A model generated the notes under the pieces. That model ran no database searches. It was not told where the DNA came from and worked only from the letters and a program-made list of their open reading frames with translations. Of a stretch of DNA of 64,000 nucleotides, positions 57,220-64,000 are shown piece by piece. How positions within the stretch are numbered: the first letter of the stretch is position 1; each line of letters opens with the position of its first letter. A program made the translations under genes and the position numbers. Source of the stretch: an uncultured Clostridium sp. (GTDB taxonomy: Bacteria > Bacillota > Clostridia > Clostridiales > Clostridiaceae); NCBI GenBank assembly GCA_900540255.1, contig UQFE01000001.1:62001-126000 (forward strand). Direction: 5' to 3'.

Positions 57220-58377
57220 ATGAAAAAATTATATTTTAAAAATAAAAGCTGCTTTTATAAAATATTTTTATTTATATTAATTATATTTAATTTTAATTCT
57301 TTAATTTCATATGCTTTTATAACATCAAATAATAATTTATATACCCAAAATAATAATTTGACAAATGATAAAAATAATGAATTAATAGAAGAATTTCAAC
57401 CACTTATTGAAAATATATTTTTAAATAGAAATTCAGCTATTTTAACTGGTGATAGTGAAGGCTTAAAATTATTTTATGATTTAAATAAAAAGGTAGGTAA
57501 ATGGGCTTATGAAAAAGAAGTAACTAAAACTAAATATTTTACAAATTGGTGTGAAAAACAATGTGTTTCATTTACAAAAATAAATTCAATTATAAAAGTT
57601 TGTAATGTAAAAAAAATAGAAAAGGATGTTTATAACGTAGTTTGTTATGCTAGTACTACATTTGGTTATAGTTATCAAGATCAACCTACTATAGAAAATT
57701 TATTTAAATTAGGCACATGTCATTATATTAATCTAAAAAATAATGGCGATAGATATCTTATAATTAAAGAATGGTATACTGATCCTTTAGCAGATTCTCT
57801 TGATTTAGAAAATCTTAATTGTAATGATATTAAAACAACCATTTTAAATCATATAAAACCTGATTATACACCAGATGAGAGAACACAAAAAGCAATAAAT
57901 TACGCTCATGAATATTGTGGCATTAGTGATGATATAGAACATTTATTTAAATATAATAAAAACTATAAAAATTTCAACCCTGATGGTGGTGACTGTGCAA
58001 ATTTTGCTTCACAAATTATGTACGAAGGTGGAGGTTTTAAAAAAAATAATACTTGGAACTACTGTAATAAAAATGCTACAAAGGCATGGGTAAATGCTCA
58101 AAGTTTTAAAAATTATTTAATAAGTAGTGGTCGTGGCTCTTATATTGATAAGGGACCATATTATGAAACTTATAAATCTGCTTTTAATTTACGTCCAGGT
58201 GATATCGTTGCTTATGAAAAAAGAGGTAGAATAACTCATGTTTCTACAGTAACAGGATTAGATTCTAAAGGTTATCCTTTAGTTACTTGCCACAATACTG
58301 ATAGAATGCTTGTTCCATATGATTTAGGTTGGAGTAATAGCAATATTAAATTTCATTTTATAGATGTACACTATTAA
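57220..58377 (+). CDS. Secreted putative amidase-domain protein (Amidase_6 type)
   Basis: A 385-aa exported protein. The N-terminal hydrophobic segment (about 10-34: FYKIFLFILIIFNFNSLISYAF) is a signal peptide or anchor. The C-terminal domain (about 220-385) carries the Cys motif GGDCANFASQIMYEGGG, an AYEKRGRITHVSTVTG His segment and CHNTDRM, matching the Amidase_6/NlpC-like cysteine peptidase family that acts on cell-wall or peptides. The middle (50-215) is a family-specific beta-rich region. The start at 57220 is set by GGGAG 8 nt upstream; an ATG six bases earlier is too close. Possible role in spore or wall metabolism is inferred. Confidence 0.85.
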   Translation: MKKLYFKNKSCFYKIFLFILIIFNFNSLISYAFITSNNNLYTQNNNLTNDKNNELIEEFQPLIENIFLNRNSAILTGDSEGLKLFYDLNKKVGKWAYEKEVTKTKYFTNWCEKQCVSFTKINSIIKVCNVKKIEKDVYNVVCYASTTFGYSYQDQPTIENLFKLGTCHYINLKNNGDRYLIIKEWYTDPLADSLDLENLNCNDIKTTILNHIKPDYTPDERTQKAINYAHEYCGISDDIEHLFKYNKNYKNFNPDGGDCANFASQIMYEGGGFKKNNTWNYCNKNATKAWVNAQSFKNYLISSGRGSYIDKGPYYETYKSAFNLRPGDIVAYEKRGRITHVSTVTGLDSKGYPLVTCHNTDRMLVPYDLGWSNSNIKFHFIDVHY

Positions 58378-58393
58378 TAATTATAAGTTAGGA

Positions 58394-58430
58394 GTTGTAG
58401 CTAATAAAACTTAGCTACAACTAATTTTTT
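58394..58430 (+). terminator. Terminator of the amidase-like gene
   Basis: GTTGTAGCTAA (58394-58404) and TTAGCTACAAC (58411-58421) form a perfect 11-bp stem with 6-nt loop; TTTTTT follows at 58425-58430. Confidence 0.88.
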
Positions 58431-58434
58431 ATAA

Positions 58435-58469
58435 AACTACTAACTCCTAATTCTTAACTGCTAACTAAT
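58435..58469. repeat. Degenerate heptanucleotide tandem repeat
   Basis: Five seven-base units AACTACT, AACTCCT, AATTCTT, AACTGCT, AACTAAT lie end to end. Part of the array (AACTCCTAA) is complementary to TTAGGAGTT at 58388-58396, allowing an alternative hairpin that competes with the adjacent terminator. The array ends at the pyrophosphatase stop codon. Confidence 0.65.
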
Positions 58470-60568
58470 TAAAATATGTGGAATGTCAATATTACCATAC
58501 CAAATACTATAGATATAATTGACATTAATTTAATCAAAATATTTAATGCAGGTCCTGATGTATCCTTAAATGGATCTCCTACTGTATCACCAACAACAGC
58601 TTCCTTATGACAATTTGAACCCTTACCACCTAAATTTCCAGCTTCTATATACTTCTTAGCATTATCCCATGCTCCACCTGAATTTGACATCATTACAGCT
58701 AAAACAAATCCACATATAGTTGATCCTGCCAATAATCCAGTAACTCCATTAGGCCCTAAAATAATTCCAACTAATAAAGGAGATACTATTGTAATCAATG
58801 CAATTACTATAAGTTCTTTTTGAGATGATTTTGTACAAATATCAACACATGCTTCATAATCTGGCTCAGCTTTCTTCTCCATCAAACCTTTAATTTCTTT
58901 AAATTGCCTCCTAACTTCTATAACTATTTTACTTGCTGCTCTTCCCACAGCACTCATAGTACATGAAGAAAATGCAAAAGTAACCATTGCACCTATAAAT
59001 GCCCCAATTAAAACTTGTGGATTTAATATTGATAAATCAAATTTAAATGCTATATTATTTGTTATAGCTAATTGCTCTATTGAATTTTTATATGATGCTA
59101 TAAATGCTAAAGCTGTTAATGCTGCTGATCCAATTGCAAATCCTTTTCCTGTTGCTGCTGTAGTATTTCCTAAAGAATCTAATGCATCAGTTCTATTTCT
59201 TACTTCTGCTGGTAATTCTGCCATTTCTGCAATACCTCCAGCATTATCTGCTACTGGTCCATATGCATCTGTTGCTAATGTAATTCCTAATGTAGATAAC
59301 ATACCAACTGATGATAAAGCTATTCCAAATAACCCCATATTAAAATTATTAAATCCGCCTGAAGATACAAAACTAATTAAAATTGAACATCCAATTATTA
59401 TCACTGGTGCTGCTGTAGATTTCATACCTACTGATAATCCAGTAATAATTACTGTTGCTGCACCTGTTTCTGATGACTTAGCAATACTTTTTGTAGGATT
59501 ATAATTATCACTTGTATAATATTCTGTAAAAAATCCTATTAACAATCCAGCAAGTAATCCACATAATATTGATATATATATACCTATATGACCTTTTCCT
59601 AATACACCATTTACTATAAAAAAGGAAACAACAGCTATTACAATAGCCGAAAAATATGTTCCTTTTCTTAATGCCTTTAATAAGGACTTTTGTGAAACAT
59701 CTTCCTTTGATTTTACAAGAAAGCTTCCAATTATAGATGCTATTACTCCTATAGATGCTATTATTACTGGAATAGCAACTCCTTTTACAGAAAGCCCTGC
59801 TACAACTGCTAATGCACAAGAAGATAAAATAGAGCCAGCATAAGATTCATAAAGATCAGCACCCATACCAGCTACATCTCCTACATTATCTCCTACATTA
59901 TCAGCTATAACTGCTGGATTTCTAGGATCGTCTTCTGGAATACCAACCTCTACTTTACCAACTAAATCTGCACCTACATCAGCTGCCTTAGTGAATATAC
60001 CTCCACCCACTCTTGCAAATAAAGCCATAGAAGATGCCCCCATACTAAATGTAAGCATTGTAGTTGTAATTATTGTAATTCTATCATTTATAGGCATTGA
60101 ACCATAATACCAATTTAATATACCGAACCAAATACTAAAATCTGTTAATGCTAAACCTACAACTACTAATCCCATTACTGAACCACTTGAAAAGGCAACC
60201 CTTAATCCACTATTTAAACTTTTCATACAAGCATTAGCAGTTCTACTATTTGAATTAGTAGCAATTTTCATTCCTAAATATCCACTCAATCCTGAGAAAA
60301 TTCCACCAGTCAAAAATGCAAATGGCATAAATATACTAACAAAATTAAATCTTGATAAAATAAATAAAATGACAAACATAACTACAAAAAATATAGAAAC
60401 CCCTTTATATTGGCGCTTTAAAAAAGCATTAGCTCCCTTTCTTATACTATTTGCAATATATTTCATCTTATCTGTACCTTCATCAATTTTAAATACTGTA
60501 TAAGTATAATATGCTGCAAATAGTAATGCTAATGTCGCTCCTACAGGTGCAAAAACTATTAATTTCAT
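58469..60568 (-). CDS. hppA: Membrane-bound K+-dependent inorganic pyrophosphatase (ion-pumping)
   Basis: A 699-aa, about 16-helix membrane pyrophosphatase that couples PPi hydrolysis to H+ or Na+ pumping. The PPi site motif is [19 protein letters not shown] (213-231), and another is [19 protein letters not shown] near 649. In [17 protein letters not shown] (467-483) position 471 is Ala, as in the K+-dependent class (the K+-independent class has Lys there). Na+ versus H+ pumping cannot be decided here. ATG follows AGAGGGGG. Monocistronic, with an A/T-rich promoter region. Confidence 0.94.
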   Translation of the reverse strand: MKLIVFAPVGATLALLFAAYYTYTVFKIDEGTDKMKYIANSIRKGANAFLKRQYKGVSIFFVVMFVILFILSRFNFVSIFMPFAFLTGGIFSGLSGYLGMKIATNSNSRTANACMKSLNSGLRVAFSSGSVMGLVVVGLALTDFSIWFGILNWYYGSMPINDRITIITTTMLTFSMGASSMALFARVGGGIFTKAADVGADLVGKVEVGIPEDDPRNPAVIADNVGDNVGDVAGMGADLYESYAGSILSSCALAVVAGLSVKGVAIPVIIASIGVIASIIGSFLVKSKEDVSQKSLLKALRKGTYFSAIVIAVVSFFIVNGVLGKGHIGIYISILCGLLAGLLIGFFTEYYTSDNYNPTKSIAKSSETGAATVIITGLSVGMKSTAAPVIIIGCSILISFVSSGGFNNFNMGLFGIALSSVGMLSTLGITLATDAYGPVADNAGGIAEMAELPAEVRNRTDALDSLGNTTAATGKGFAIGSAALTALAFIASYKNSIEQLAITNNIAFKFDLSILNPQVLIGAFIGAMVTFAFSSCTMSAVGRAASKIVIEVRRQFKEIKGLMEKKAEPDYEACVDICTKSSQKELIVIALITIVSPLLVGIILGPNGVTGLLAGSTICGFVLAVMMSNSGGAWDNAKKYIEAGNLGGKGSNCHKEAVVGDTVGDPFKDTSGPALNILIKLMSIISIVFGMVILTFHIF

Positions 60569-60725
60569 AATTATTTCCCCCTCTTATATTTTAATTTTTC
60601 TACACTTTAATTATAGTCCTTTTAATTTGTTAGTAGAATTTATTTTTTAAATTATTTTCCATTATTTTTTTGACAGTCTTTTTATTATCAAACCTTTATT
60701 TGATACTTTATAATATAAATATAAA

Positions 60726-60783
60726 AAGACAATACAAATTATTATTTTATTTTTATAAATTAATAACAAATTTGTATTGTCTT
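60726..60783 (-). terminator. Terminator of the two small genes
   Basis: AAGACAATACAAATT (60726-60740) and AATTTGTATTGTCTT (60769-60783) form a perfect 15-bp stem. It follows the downstream end of the small minus-strand pair at 60801-61129. Confidence 0.85.
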
Positions 60784-60800
60784 ATATATTATGTATTTTA

Positions 60801-60950
60801 TTAAAATCCTTTTTTCTTTGCTTCTACTCCACTTTCATTAAGTGCAGGCTCTTCTAAAGTTGTTATGTATTTATTTTTTGGATTATTATTTTGAATTTTT
60901 GTTCCATTTTTTAAATAATTTTCTTTAGTATATTTTCTTTTATTTTTCAT
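60801..60950 (-). CDS. Small basic protein of unknown function, 49 aa
   Basis: I do not recognise it. It has an excellent ribosome site (AAGGAG, 6 nt) and 50 uninterrupted codons. The product starts MKNKRKYTKENYL, is rich in Lys and Asn, and ends ALNESGVEAKKKGF, with no hydrophobic helix or Cys. It follows the other small gene by 29 bp in the same direction and shares its terminator, so they probably form an operon. Confidence 0.65.
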   Translation of the reverse strand: MKNKRKYTKENYLKNGTKIQNNNPKNKYITTLEEPALNESGVEAKKKGF

Positions 60951-60979
60951 AGTATCTCCTTACTTTTTAATATTTAATT

Positions 60980-61129
60980 TTAAAATTTAGGATTTATCTC
61001 ATTTCTTTGAATATCTTTTAAATCTTTTAATCTTAAATGAGTAACTTCTATTATCTCACTCCAGCTCTTCCCATCATTTATCATTTTTTTTGCAACATCT
61101 CTACTTAATAGGGCATCTAGCTTTTTCAT
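60980..61129 (-). CDS. Small helical protein of unknown function, 49 aa
   Basis: A 49-aa product, MKKLDALLSRDVAKKMI... ending IQRNEINPKF, preceded by a strong AAGGAGG. Residues 8-45 are predicted by eye to be two helices with a GKSW turn, in the style of a helix-turn-helix (SRDVAKKMINDGKSWSEII), so a DNA-binding role is possible but unproven. It lies upstream of the other small gene and is divergent from the zinc-ribbon gene. Confidence 0.65.
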   Translation of the reverse strand: MKKLDALLSRDVAKKMINDGKSWSEIIEVTHLRLKDLKDIQRNEINPKF

Positions 61130-61294
61130 ATTAAAACCTCCTTATCTTCTAATAATATTATTTTGTGATTTTTTATAAAACTTATTCCAGTTATAAAATT
61201 CATAAAATTAAAATTTTAATCTATTTTAGTACAATTATGTGATATTAAATTTTAAATGTTAATATAATTTATAATTAGAAAGGAGTCGTTATAT

Positions 61295-61450
61295 ATGAGT
61301 AAGCAAAGACGTGGAAAATACATTAAAACAATTCCAAATTGGAGAGGCACATGTCCAATTTGTGGTAGAAAAAGAGTTAAATTAGTATGGATAAAAAAAG
61401 ATGAAAAAGGAAATATCCTAAACATCTGTAAACGTTGTACATCTAATTAA
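61295..61450 (+). CDS. Small zinc-ribbon protein, 51 aa
   Basis: A 51-aa basic protein, MSKQRRGKYIKTIPNWR followed by CPIC (residues 20-23) and CKRC (45-48), a four-cysteine zinc ribbon with a 21-residue spacer. AAAGGAG precedes the ATG. This pattern is like ribosome- or RNA-linked zinc ribbons (for example L33- or YlxR-like), but I cannot assign a family. A good hairpin follows. It is not long enough for standard ORF calling. Confidence 0.75.
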   Translation: MSKQRRGKYIKTIPNWRGTCPICGRKRVKLVWIKKDEKGNILNICKRCTSN

Positions 61451-61465
61451 ATTTCATTTTTACAA

Positions 61466-61506
61466 AAAAAGGTTGTATTGCACTTAAATACAATACAACC
61501 CCTTTT
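61466..61506. terminator. Bidirectional terminator between the zinc-ribbon gene and the YgiQ-like gene
   Basis: AAAAAGGTTGTATTG and CAATACAACC followed by CCTTTTT make a strong stem with a 10-nt loop, serving both convergent genes. Confidence 0.88.
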
Positions 61507-61510
61507 TAAT

Positions 61511-63466
61511 TTATTTACCTCTTCTTTTCTTATTACCATTTTTAGAGGTTCTAGAAGATTTAAAATTACGATTATCATTATCTCTTCTATTATTGCTTTT
61601 ATCTTTACTTCTAGCACTATTATTTTTGTCTTTATGTCTTACTAAACCATGAACTTCCTTATATCTTTGTTCTTTAGATTTAATTAAACATTTCGGTCCA
61701 TTGCCAATTAAATCTTCTCTTCCAGCTTTAACTAAAGCATCATATACTATATTGTAATTCTTTGGATTACTAAATTGTAGTAAAGCTCTTTGCATTGCCT
61801 TTTCTTCCTTAGTTTTAGGAACATAAACTTTCTTCATTGTTATTGGATCTAATCCAGTATAGAAAATTGTAGTTGATAATGTACCTGGTGTTGGATAAAA
61901 ATCTTGTACTTGTTCTGGTTGATATTTAATATCTCTTAAATATTCAGCTAGCTCTATAGCTTCCTTTAAAGAACTTCCTGGGTGACTAGACATTAAATAT
62001 GGAATTATATATTGTTTTTTTCCAGCCTTTTCTGTTAACTTAAAGAACTTTTGTCTAAATTGTTCATATGTTTTTCCTGCTGGTTTTCCCATATACTTTA
62101 ACGTTTGTTCTGATACATGTTCAGGCGCAACCTTTAATTGACCACTTACATGATGCTCAACTAATTCTTTAAAGAATGTATCATCCTTATCAGCCATTAC
62201 ATAATCATATCTAATTCCTGATCGTACAAATACCTTTTTTACTTTTGGCAAACTTCTTACACTTCTAAGAACATCTACGAATTCCTTATGATCAACTTCC
62301 ATATTTTTGCAAACTCCAGGGCTTAAACACTGCTTTGTTTTACATGCACCTATTGTTAATTGATGCTTACATGCTGGTTTTCTAAAATTTGCAGTAGGCC
62401 CTCCAACATCATGAATATATCCCTTAAAATCTTTCATTTCAGTCATTTCTTTTGCTTCTTTAACAATAGATTCCTTACTTCTACTTTGAACTGCTCTTCC
62501 TTGATGGAATGTAATTGCACAAAATGAACAATTACCAAAACATCCTCTCGAACCAACTATGCTAAATTTAACTTCTTCTAATGCTGGAATTCCCCCCATT
62601 GGTTCATATATTGGATGATATTCTTTTGTAAATGGTAAATCATATACCTCATCTAATTCTTCCCTGTTTAAAATAACTTCTGGTTTATTTACAACTAAAA
62701 ATTTATCGCCCTGATCTTGTACTATAGTTTTTCCTCTAATAGGGTCTTGTTCTTGATATGTAATCTTAAATGCTTCACAGTACTTAATTTTATCACTTGA
62801 TACTTCCTTATATGATGGTATTACTATATGTTCTTCATAAACTTCATCAAGACTATCAACTAAATAACATGTACCTGGAATATGTCTAATATATTTTGCT
62901 TCAAACCCTTCATTTAAATAATGAGCTACTTCTACAATTTGCTTTTCACTCATTCCATAAATTAAAAGATCTGCTCCGCTGTCAGTTAAAATTGATTTTC
63001 TAACTTTATCAGACCAATAATCATAATGAGCAAATCTTCTAAGACTTGCTTCCACTCCGCCAATACAAATATTAACGTGTTTGTAAGCTTCTCTTATCTT
63101 ATTACAATATACTATTGTAGCTCTATCTGGTCTACGACCCATTTCTCCACCTGGTGAATATAAATCTTTTTCTCTTATTCTTTTACTAACAGTATAATGA
63201 TTTACCATTGAATCCATATTTCCTGCATTAACTAAAAATGCTAACCTTGGTCTTCCTAATTTCATAAAATCATCTGTACTATGCCAATCTGGTTGAGCTA
63301 TTATACCAACTTTATATCCTGCATTTTCTAAAACTCTTGAAATTACAGCTGTACCAAAGCTATGATGATCTACATAAGCATCTCCAGTTACAATAATAAA
63401 ATCACATTGCTCCCAGCCTCTTTCATTCATGTCCTCCCTACTTATTGGTAAAAATTTATTATTCAT
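61511..63466 (-). CDS. YgiQ family radical SAM protein
   Basis: A 651-aa protein. The N-terminal YgiQ domain (about 1-290, [20 protein letters not shown] at about 19-38) precedes the radical SAM core with CFGNCSFC (cluster Cys near 308-315) and [15 protein letters not shown] later Cys group, [15 protein letters not shown], follows near 370. The C-terminal tail (600-651) is unusually basic and rich in Arg, Asn and Asp ([20 protein letters not shown]), suggesting RNA binding. The reaction is unknown for this family. ATG follows GATGTGAT. Monocistronic. Confidence 0.94.
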   Translation of the reverse strand: MNNKFLPISREDMNERGWEQCDFIIVTGDAYVDHHSFGTAVISRVLENAGYKVGIIAQPDWHSTDDFMKLGRPRLAFLVNAGNMDSMVNHYTVSKRIREKDLYSPGGEMGRRPDRATIVYCNKIREAYKHVNICIGGVEASLRRFAHYDYWSDKVRKSILTDSGADLLIYGMSEKQIVEVAHYLNEGFEAKYIRHIPGTCYLVDSLDEVYEEHIVIPSYKEVSSDKIKYCEAFKITYQEQDPIRGKTIVQDQGDKFLVVNKPEVILNREELDEVYDLPFTKEYHPIYEPMGGIPALEEVKFSIVGSRGCFGNCSFCAITFHQGRAVQSRSKESIVKEAKEMTEMKDFKGYIHDVGGPTANFRKPACKHQLTIGACKTKQCLSPGVCKNMEVDHKEFVDVLRSVRSLPKVKKVFVRSGIRYDYVMADKDDTFFKELVEHHVSGQLKVAPEHVSEQTLKYMGKPAGKTYEQFRQKFFKLTEKAGKKQYIIPYLMSSHPGSSLKEAIELAEYLRDIKYQPEQVQDFYPTPGTLSTTIFYTGLDPITMKKVYVPKTKEEKAMQRALLQFSNPKNYNIVYDALVKAGREDLIGNGPKCLIKSKEQRYKEVHGLVRHKDKNNSARSKDKSNNRRDNDNRNFKSSRTSKNGNKKRRGK

Positions 63467-63570
63467 TTAATCACATCTTTCATTTTAATTCAACTATCTA
63501 TTAATATACCACCCTTTTGACTTCTTGTTAATACTTCATTATGAATTACCATAATATTTATAAAAGAAAA

Positions 63571-63595
63571 AGAGTGTTTTTTTATCAAACACTCT
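63571..63595 (-). terminator. Terminator of the right-edge gene
   Basis: AGAGTGTTT (63571-63579) and AAACACTCT (63587-63595) form a 9-bp stem. The minus-strand read is followed by a U-rich stretch. Confidence 0.75.
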
Positions 63596-63616
63596 AAAAA
63601 AGTTTATATATTAATC

Positions 63617-64000
63617 TTAAAAAGCTAAAGTATTACTTAAATATGTTCCTATTCTTTTAAGCATAAATGGATTTTTCTCAATTCCATCAAATAAATCTAT
63701 AATTTGATTTTTATTTAAATCCATTTGTTTTTCTAATTCATCAAGCATATCATCAGATTCAAACTCTTTCACTAAATCTCTTCCAATTTCTTTTACATCT
63801 TCAAAAAATTCCATTCTTGTAAATATACTATTTTTTTCAATGTCCCTTTCATTAATCTTATTTATAAATCCCTTAAACTTTTTTATGCAAAAATTTTCTT
63901 TAAGATTATCTAATATTTTATAAACTTCCTTAATTTCTTGTAAAATTTCATTTTTATCATCATTTTCTGACTCTTCTATAATATCTATAGTTTCATAATA
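63617..64000 (-). CDS. Hypothetical protein, partial (start beyond window)
   Basis: The reading frame stays open from the right edge, 128 codons with stop, so the ATG at 63814 is not necessarily the start. The visible part is acidic and helical, MEFFEDVKEIGRDLVKEFES and NKNQIIDLFDGIEKNPFMLKRIG, with a Lys-rich segment around KKFKGFINKIN before it. I do not recognise the family. It has no membrane segment in the visible part. A terminator follows. Confidence 0.6.
   Translation of the reverse strand, partial: YYETIDIIEESENDDKNEILQEIKEVYKILDNLKENFCIKKFKGFINKINERDIEKNSIFTRMEFFEDVKEIGRDLVKEFESDDMLDELEKQMDLNKNQIIDLFDGIEKNPFMLKRIGTYLSNTLAF

Overview
The window reads as chromosome from a very low-GC, spore-forming Clostridium (sensu stricto, cluster I-like). 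This rests on AT-dominated coding and spacer DNA, strong AGGAGG-type ribosome sites, T-box and lysine riboswitch leaders, sporulation genes (YtxC, an alpha/beta-type SASP, a PdaB-like deacetylase), a K+-type membrane pyrophosphatase, hydrogenase maturation genes and a giant CoA-dehydratase-activase fusion. I cannot name the species. Nearly everything is ordinary core genome. I see no prophage, insertion sequence, CRISPR array or defence island.

Layout. 1-2.6 kb: a Ca2+/H+ exchanger cut by the left edge, an unknown protein and a DUF2156 protein. 2.6-9.2 kb (minus): ktrB-ktrA-rRNA methylase followed by a T-box-controlled pheS-pheT. 9.5-13.5 kb: ytxC, a DUF6873-like gene, tRNA-Cys, methyltransferase-hslO and a SASP. 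13.6-16.8 kb (plus): consensus promoter, lysine riboswitch and asd-dapA-dapB. 16.9-22.9 kb: an unlisted 54-aa gene, then the oligopeptide ABC transporter oppBCDF-oppA with a separate promoter before oppA. 23.2-25.3 kb: divergent patA and dapH, which continue the acetylated lysine/diaminopimelate route begun by the riboswitch operon. 25.3-31.8 kb: a double-OB SSB-like protein, PdaB-like deacetylase, DUF4364 regulator, YncE-like propeller, TSCPD protein, deoD, folC and DUF3892. 31.9-35.1 kb: valS with its own T-box. 35.2-38.6 kb: clpS-clpA and an unknown gene. 38.6-43.3 kb: hypF-hypC-hypD-hypE for NiFe-hydrogenase maturation, with no hypA or hypB in view. 43.3-48.8 kb: a palindromic element, a PfkB kinase and the 1429-aa activase fusion. 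49.0-54.8 kb: TPR protein, M16 peptidase-recX-transglutaminase operon and a two-component system. 54.9-58.5 kb: phosphoesterase-SDR-unknown operon and a secreted amidase-like protein. 58.5-64 kb: membrane pyrophosphatase, three unlisted small genes, a YgiQ-type radical SAM protein and a gene cut by the right edge.

Functionally, lysine/DAP supply is split between a riboswitch operon and a separate patA/dapH pair. Two aminoacyl-tRNA synthetase units are sensed by uncharged tRNA (UUC for Phe, GUA for Val). Many genes are separated by bidirectional hairpins that serve convergent partners.

No clearly new multi-gene system is visible. The observations most worth a second look are the cluster of three tiny genes at 60.8-61.45 kb, the palindrome inside the oppA promoter, the heptanucleotide repeat array at 58.4 kb, the palindromic element at 43.35 kb, the terminator buried in a convergent gene at 27.75 kb and the 24-bp in-frame duplication in pheT.
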